From positions 1 to 6,842 of the forward strand of contig JAPKBY010000094.1 of assembly GCA_028823185.1 (NCBI GenBank): DNA of 6,842 bases, written 5' to 3'. Below, piece after piece: positions 1 to 4,106 of the stretch; within the stretch, counting starts at the first letter, position 1, and every line of letters begins with the position of its first letter. This DNA comes from Planctomycetota bacterium. Its GTDB lineage: Bacteria; Planctomycetota; UBA1135; GCA-002686595. A program made the position numbers and the translations under genes. The notes under the pieces are model-generated. The model had not been told where the DNA came from. It did no database searches and saw nothing but the letters and a program-made list of their open reading frames with translations.

Positions 1-185
1 CCGGGCACTCTAAGCGCACCTTCCAGGTGAACGTTCAGAAGAAGCGCATCTGGGTCCCCGAGCTCAATGAGTACGTGAGGGTCCGACTCTCAGCTCGTTC
101 GCTCAAGACCGTCTCTAAGAATGGCGCTTACCCGACTCTTCTGAAGGCGGGCTTGATCAAGTCCACCAACAAGAAGCAGGGCTGA
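1..185 (+). CDS. rpmB: 50S ribosomal protein L28, C-terminal part (5' end outside window)
   Basis: This is the last 60 residues of ribosomal protein L28, read in the frame starting at base 3 and ending with TGA at 183-185. The visible protein begins GHSKRTFQVNVQKKRIWVPE. The HSKRTF...NVQKKRIWVPELNEYVRVRLSARSLKTV pattern matches the L28 core: a basic strand, then a strand ending in V-R-V-R-L-S-A-R, then the K-x-G helix region. L28 is a small, very basic protein that binds 23S rRNA in the large subunit. The tail after the core (KNGAYPTLLKAGLIKSTNKKQG) is lysine-rich, of the kind seen in the longer L28 forms. It is the only plus-strand gene supported here and converges on the long minus-strand gene; only 26 bases separate the two stop codons. 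The start and any promoter lie off the left edge. Its ending in TGA suggests UGA is an ordinary stop in this genome. Confidence 0.9.
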   Translation, partial: GHSKRTFQVNVQKKRIWVPELNEYVRVRLSARSLKTVSKNGAYPTLLKAGLIKSTNKKQG

Positions 186-193
186 AGCCCCCG

Positions 194-218
194 GCTCTAA
201 GAGACCGTCTCTTAGAGC
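194..218. terminator. Perfect hairpin between convergent genes, possible bidirectional terminator
   Basis: The arms GCTCTAAGAGA (194-204) and TCTCTTAGAGC (208-218) are exact reverse complements around a 3-base loop CCG. The hairpin starts 8 bases after the rpmB stop. It contains the TAA stop (212-214) and the last two codons of the minus-strand gene, so it can form at the 3' end of both transcripts. Neither strand has a T-tract after the stem. It is therefore not a textbook intrinsic terminator and may instead act as a 3' stabilising or pausing hairpin. Confidence 0.6.
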
Positions 219-2191
219 GAGCTCTCTATCTGCGCCGCTTTTGCTGGCGCGATACGGCGGAGCGCCGGAAGCAATGCCGCCGCTTCTGATTTGCGCCCAA
301 GCTGTGAGAGCGAGTGCGCGTTCAAATAGAGCGCGTCTGCGCTAGCCTTATTTAGCTGCCATGCCTTCTTGGCGGTCTTTTGAGTCTCTTCGTGCCGCCC
401 TGCGAGATTGTGCAGCTGAGCTAGAGTGACCCAGGCCTCAAAGTAGTCAGGAGATAGCTTGGCGGCTTCAGCGACAGAGGCGAGGGCTTCATCGAATCTC
501 CCGTTTTGAGCGTGGTAGACCCCAAGGTTGAGGTGCGCCTTGGCGAGGGTCGGGTCCAGCTTGATCGCTTCTTTAAAAGCGGCCGCGGCTTTCGCTGTCG
601 CTCCGGTCTTCACAAGTGAGAGCCCTAGATCGTTTTGAGTTTCCGCGTCACTCGGGTTCTGTCTCGCAGCCAGCTTGAGGTGTGGCAATGCCTTTGTGTC
701 TAGCCCCAGCTTTTGAAGGCAGACACCAAGGAGTTTGTTGGCCTCTGCGCTGTTGGGCTTCAGCTTCACGGCGCGAGCGAAGGCCTGTCGAGCTTCCTCG
801 ACGTTTCCTGCCTTGAGCAGCTCTGATCCCGTGTTCACCTCGACTCCGAAGATCTTGTTGACGGCTGACTCGGGGGCTTCGTCTTGGCTTCCACGCAGCG
901 TGATCCCTTTTAGGTATTCCGCGGCGATCTTTGAGTGGCCAGCCTTCCTCAGGTTGATGGCCATCTTCCTGTACCTCGTTGGGACGATGTCGCTTGACCA
1001 CCATCCGGGGAAGAGGCCGAAGCTGTCTCGCCGTTCTGATGGGCTGCCACCGAATGTATTGGAGTCTTTGATGACTTGCTCCGGACTGACTGGACCGCGA
1101 TAGATGAATTGCAGTCGGCCGTCATTGTCGAGCAGGTAGCTCGTGGGAATGACTTCGGGTTTTGGTCTTGCCGAGAGTGTCTTTTGCGCTGTCTCGAGGA
1201 TGCTCAAGAAGTCGCTGTCTGCGTTCGCTCGCTCAAAGGGCCAGTTGATCTTAGTGAGGTAGGAGTCCGCCTCAACGCGTTCGCTCGGCTCGTCTACATT
1301 TAAGGCGAGGATCCGTACTCCTGCTGCGCTCAATTCATCGGCTGCGGCGCTCATCTCGTTCAGCTCGCGCTTGCAGTTGGCGCACCAACCTGCCCAAAGG
1401 GTGATCAGCAAGCCGCCGCTAGAGCGAGTCTCAATCGGACGGCTCGTGCCGTCAGGGAGCTCTTCTGCAAGGCCGAGGAGGGGTAGGGGGGCGATGACGG
1501 GGATGCGCGCTGTAGCGCTCTCCCCCTCGCTGGGGAGGGCTCCGTCAGCGAGCTTCATCTCGCGCATGCCCACACTCCAGAGTTTGGGCGCAGCGATCGC
1601 CTCATTGATTTCCCAGCGAGCGCCTGCGTGAACGCCGCTGTAGCTCTTCGCCTCGCCTCCGGGCCAGCGGACGGTGACGCTCGAGATCTCTGCGTCCGCC
1701 GGAAGGCCAAAGTGGACCCACTTGCTGCCCTGGCTGATGAAGCCGCTGCCTGCCTTTAGGCTCCGGACATAGCGTCTGTCCTCTTGATCCATGAGGTGGA
1801 GCTCAACCTCAGCGCCTATGGCGTCCCGGTTGGCGCCTGTTCCAGTCAGGCGAAAGGATATGTAGCGCTCGTTGTTCTCGCTGTTGTTAAGGAGGAATCT
1901 AACGCGAGGCCCGGTGCGATTTGTGAACCACAGGTCTAGGTCTCCATCGCCGTCCCAATCGACCGGGGCTAGACCGCGTCCGTCATCTGCGAAATCTAGG
2001 CCGCTGACAGCCGATGCGTCAGCGAATGAAGAGGTTCCGGTGTTGAGGAAGATGCAGTGTCGCTCCTTTCCGCTCCAAGATTGCCCCGCCCTTATCAGCT
2101 CCAGCACCTTTGCCCACGCTTGCCCGTACTCCTCGCTGGTGTCTTCTGCTTTGTCAGGTGAGCGCGCCACGACCTGGCGCCAAAAGAAGCT
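212..2191 (-). other. Portion after the UGA: last FG-GAP, ASPIC/UnbV, TlpA-like and TPR domains (659 residues)
   Basis: It opens with SFFWRQVVARSPD directly after the UGA. A last FG-GAP loop DWDGDGDLD (residues 674-682 of the joined protein) follows. The ASPIC/UnbV domain is at 706-793 (bases 1601-1864), with IGAEVELHL, RSLKAGSGFISQ, VHFGLP and VTVRWPGG. The thioredoxin-like domain is at about 856-973 (bases 1061-1414), with LWAGWCANCKREL and a proline after isoleucine (EVIPTSYLLD), matching the cis-Pro site of TlpA/ResA oxidoreductases. Six 34-residue TPRs span bases 239-841, with N-x-L-G, A-x-x-x-F/L and L-x-P consensus positions. There is no signal peptide at its start. The first usable start codon, GTG at 2170-2168, lies inside the SECIS-like hairpin, so a separate gene would yield a cytoplasmic fragment lacking the beginning of its own conserved block. 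I read it as the C-terminal part of the lipoprotein. Confidence 0.8.
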
Positions 2192-3979
2192 TCACAAATC
2201 GTGGGTCGCGTCATCACTTGTGATGTACCCGTTCGTGACGACGAGGTCTTCCATGCTGTCATTGTCGATGTCGACGAAGCGAGAGCACCAAGACCAGCGC
2301 CCCATCGTCACCGCGGCTGAGAGGCTCTCGTCCGTGAAGGCGCCTCCTTGATTTAGGAAGAGGGAGTTTCCGCGCGCATGCCGCTTTAGGGTGTTGAGCT
2401 TCTCGTCGCTGGCGTCGGGCTGGAATTGCCTCTGGTATGCGATCCGGTTTCCTGCTGCAGAGTACATGTTCCCTACATAGAGGTCGTAATCGCCATCTTG
2501 GTCGGGGTCTCCCCAGTCGGCAGACATCCCGGCAGAGATGTCTTCGACTCCATACTGCGGGGCGACATCGACGAATTTACCGCCTTCGTTCTGGTAGAGG
2601 TTGTTTCTGCCGAAGTCATTGGCGACGTAAAGGTCTGGTGACCCGTCCGAGTTGAAGTCAGCCCAAGATGAGGCGAAGCTGTAGCGGTGGTTGTTTTCTT
2701 GTAGCCCGACCTCTGCCGTCACGTCCACGAAGGACCAGTCTCCTTCATTCCTTAAGAGCGCATTCGGCGGCCCGTTTTGAGCGTCGTGGTAGGGCGTGGG
2801 GAATGTGCTCTGCGTGTCGTGGTAGCGACAGATGTAGAAGTCTAGGTCTCTGTCGAGGTCATAGTCACATGCGGTGATGGAGTATGTGAAGGTGATGTCC
2901 AAGGAGACCTTCAACTCAAAGCGGGGGATGGATGGGTGCTGGCCGTCCGCCGGCAGGTTTCCTTTGTTCTCGAAGAACAGCACTCCATTGCCGCTGACGA
3001 TTAGGTCTTGGTCTCCATCGCCATCAAGATCTAGCAGGAGCGAGGCGATCGATGAATCGAGCAGGTCTATTCCCGCTTGGCTGGTGCCGTCGAAGAGGGA
3101 GCCGTCTCTGCCTTGGAGGTAGAGCCGATTGGGCATCCCTTTGGCTTGACTGAAATAGACATCCTCTAGCCCGTCACCGTTCACATCCCCGATCGAGACG
3201 CCTTCGCTGGAAGTTATTTGTGCGCCGACCGTCATGTCCACTGACGCTGCCACGTGACTGAGCGATGGGAGAAACTGCTCTGCTGACTCGAGCTCGGTGT
3301 TGAAGAGGCCCAGGGTCTTCTCGGTGAAGAGTTCTCCGCCAGCTTGGGGGCCATGAACCTCTTCGTAGTTGAGCAAGGTCATGCTCGTGATGAGGGTCGC
3401 CGCTTCGTTCCACCTGGTCTCCCATGTAGCGCTCTGCTGGTATGAGCGTCCACGGGAGACTCCTGACGCTTGATAGAGCGCAGTCGTGCTACCTCCCGGT
3501 CCAGCGCTTAAGTCCACGCCTGTGACCTTGATGTGTACGGTGGGGGCTGCGTCATAGGGCGCGAATAGTTGCGCGAGGGAGCTTGCGAGTGCTTGCGCGC
3601 CAGAGCGCGGAGGCTGGCGGTCTCCAGTCGCCCGCATGACGGTAAATCCATCCCTGTCGCGAATGGTCTCTAGCTGTTCTGGTCGCAGCTCACCGACCGC
3701 GATGTCTACGGAGCAGTGAGCCAGGAGCTGCTCAGATGTGGGCGCTGTCCCGATATCTATGAGCTCTTCGAGGATTGCTTTGGCCGTGTCGCCGAGAGTC
3801 TCCGTTGACCAACCATCTGCGCTCGCGTCTAGGCCCACATCCTGGGAGGCCGACAAGAGACTTGATGTCTCTGTGTTTGCATTCGGCGCTGCCTCGCTTG
3901 TCGCTTGATCATCGCTGCAGGCGCTTAGCCAGAGCAGGGTGAGGGCTGTGGCGCAGAATCGCTGGGCGGCGTGGGGCAT
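212..3979 (-). CDS. Candidate selenoprotein: FG-GAP/ASPIC-UnbV lipoprotein with thioredoxin-like and TPR domains (in-frame UGA read as Sec596)
   Basis: Read as one gene, this encodes 1255 residues from ATG at 3979-3977 to TAA at 214-212, with one internal TGA at codon 596 (2194-2192). An in-frame TAG at 3991-3989 rules out an earlier start; no clear Shine-Dalgarno is visible. Order: lipoprotein signal (lipobox LSAC, Cys21), possible NTF2-like region (about 60-210), FG-GAP/VCBS repeats (about 255-680), the UGA, ASPIC/UnbV domain (706-793), TlpA-like thioredoxin domain (856-973, CANC at 866-869), and six TPRs (1047-1247). The ASPIC/UnbV family is extracytoplasmic, with repeats of calcium-binding type; its enzymatic role is poorly known. 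Reading UGA as Sec is inferred from unbroken frame and homology across it, a SECIS-like hairpin just downstream, and the lack of a signal peptide or ribosome site for the second half. A nonsense mutation or sequencing error is the main alternative. Lies 127 bp downstream of the DUF1549/DUF1553 gene, possibly cotranscribed. Confidence 0.75.
2164..2191 (-). promoter_or_regulatory. Bacterial SECIS-like element immediately downstream of the UGA
   Basis: On the minus strand, counting the UGA as nt 1-3, a stem GCGCCA (nt 15-20, bases 2180-2175) pairs exactly with UGGCGC (nt 26-31, bases 2169-2164). The loop is GGUCG (nt 21-25, bases 2174-2170). A further AGC/GCU pairing (nt 4-6 with 32-34) could close the base, leaving a U-rich 5' bulge (UUCUUUUG). 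The E. coli fdhF SECIS, recognised by SelB, has the same A-U closed loop starting GGUC at nt 22-25 and a bulged U on the 5' side. Stem length, loop G and distance from the UGA fit the general bacterial SECIS model. The fold is by eye, not computed. Confidence 0.68.
2192..2194 (-). other. In-frame UGA, proposed selenocysteine codon (Sec596)
   Basis: On the minus strand the codons run GAT TTG TGA AGC TTC TTT TGG, giving D-L-[UGA]-S-F-F-W. The upstream (3979) and downstream (2170) start positions differ by 1809 bases, exactly 603 codons, so both halves share one frame and no frameshift is needed. No other stop occurs between 3979 and 214. UGA is one base away from either Cys codon, the usual residue replaced by Sec in homologues. 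Confidence 0.7.
2195..3979 (-). other. Portion before the UGA: lipoprotein signal, NTF2-like region, FG-GAP repeats (595 residues)
   Basis: Residues 1-21 form a lipoprotein signal: MPHAAQR, a hydrophobic stretch, then L18-S19-A20-C21. Ser at +2 favours outer-membrane sorting under the E. coli rule. A low-complexity Ser/Ala/Thr linker follows. Around 160-208, the ATWETRW...NYEEV pattern resembles NTF2-like domains linked to this family (weak call). Aspartate-rich FG-GAP loops are visible at 265-273 (DVNGDGLED), 317-325 (DLDGDGDQD), 372-380 (DYDLDRDLD), 441-449 (DFNSDGSPD), 491-499 (DPDQDGDYD) and 570-578 (DIDNDSMED). The third is degenerate. Several are followed by LYxxN...N-x-L-Y/F-x-N strands typical of CRTAC1-like propellers. 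Cysteines after the lipid Cys are at 89, 371, 384 and 565. If the UGA terminates, this portion would still be a secreted lipoprotein, ending at DATHDL in the middle of a conserved block. Confidence 0.85.
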
Positions 3980-4106
3980 GTGTGAAGTCTACAACCATGG
4001 GCTTGTGTCACCGGAACAAGTTTTTGCTCCGCAGTGGCTAGCTCGCACAATTGTGCGGGCCACCCAGCCTGTGCCGGCAATGGAGCTTCTTGGAGCCCGT
4101 TAACCT
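3980..4106 (-). promoter_or_regulatory. Intergenic region with a 14-bp palindrome
   Basis: This 127-bp gap separates the TAG of the DUF1549/DUF1553 gene from the ATG of the lipoprotein gene. CGCACAATTGTGCG (4044-4057) is a perfect palindrome. Outer arms GTGGC (4034-4038) and GCCAC (4059-4063) can extend it into a longer interrupted hairpin. A smaller palindrome TGCCGGCA lies at 4072-4079. No convincing -35/-10 pair or Shine-Dalgarno is visible before 3979. The minus-strand sequence after the hairpin has an A-run, not a T-run, so a simple intrinsic terminator is unlikely. It could be an operator, a processing site or an attenuator-like structure. Confidence 0.4.

Noticed and set aside
2192..2194. 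General reassignment of UGA to Trp or Gly in this genome.
   Set aside because: Trp is encoded by TGG throughout the visible genes, rpmB ends in TGA at the expected place, and only one internal TGA occurs in about 2100 minus-strand codons.
2168..2194. Two independent genes in tandem with the second starting at GTG 2170.
   Set aside because: Same frame, no ribosome site, no export signal on the second product, and a conserved block split by the UGA. Not fully excluded; a nonsense mutation or sequencing error also remains possible.
1511..3434. Ten-base sequence TGTAGCGCTC present three times (1511-1520, 1861-1870, 3425-3434).
   Set aside because: All copies are in coding sequence, in two different frames, spelling Ser-Ala-Thr or Glu-Arg-Tyr; no regular spacing or further similarity around them, so probably codon-use coincidence.
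4034..4063. Intrinsic terminator for the DUF1549/DUF1553 gene.
   Set aside because: The stem is interrupted and is followed on the minus strand by a run of A, not T.
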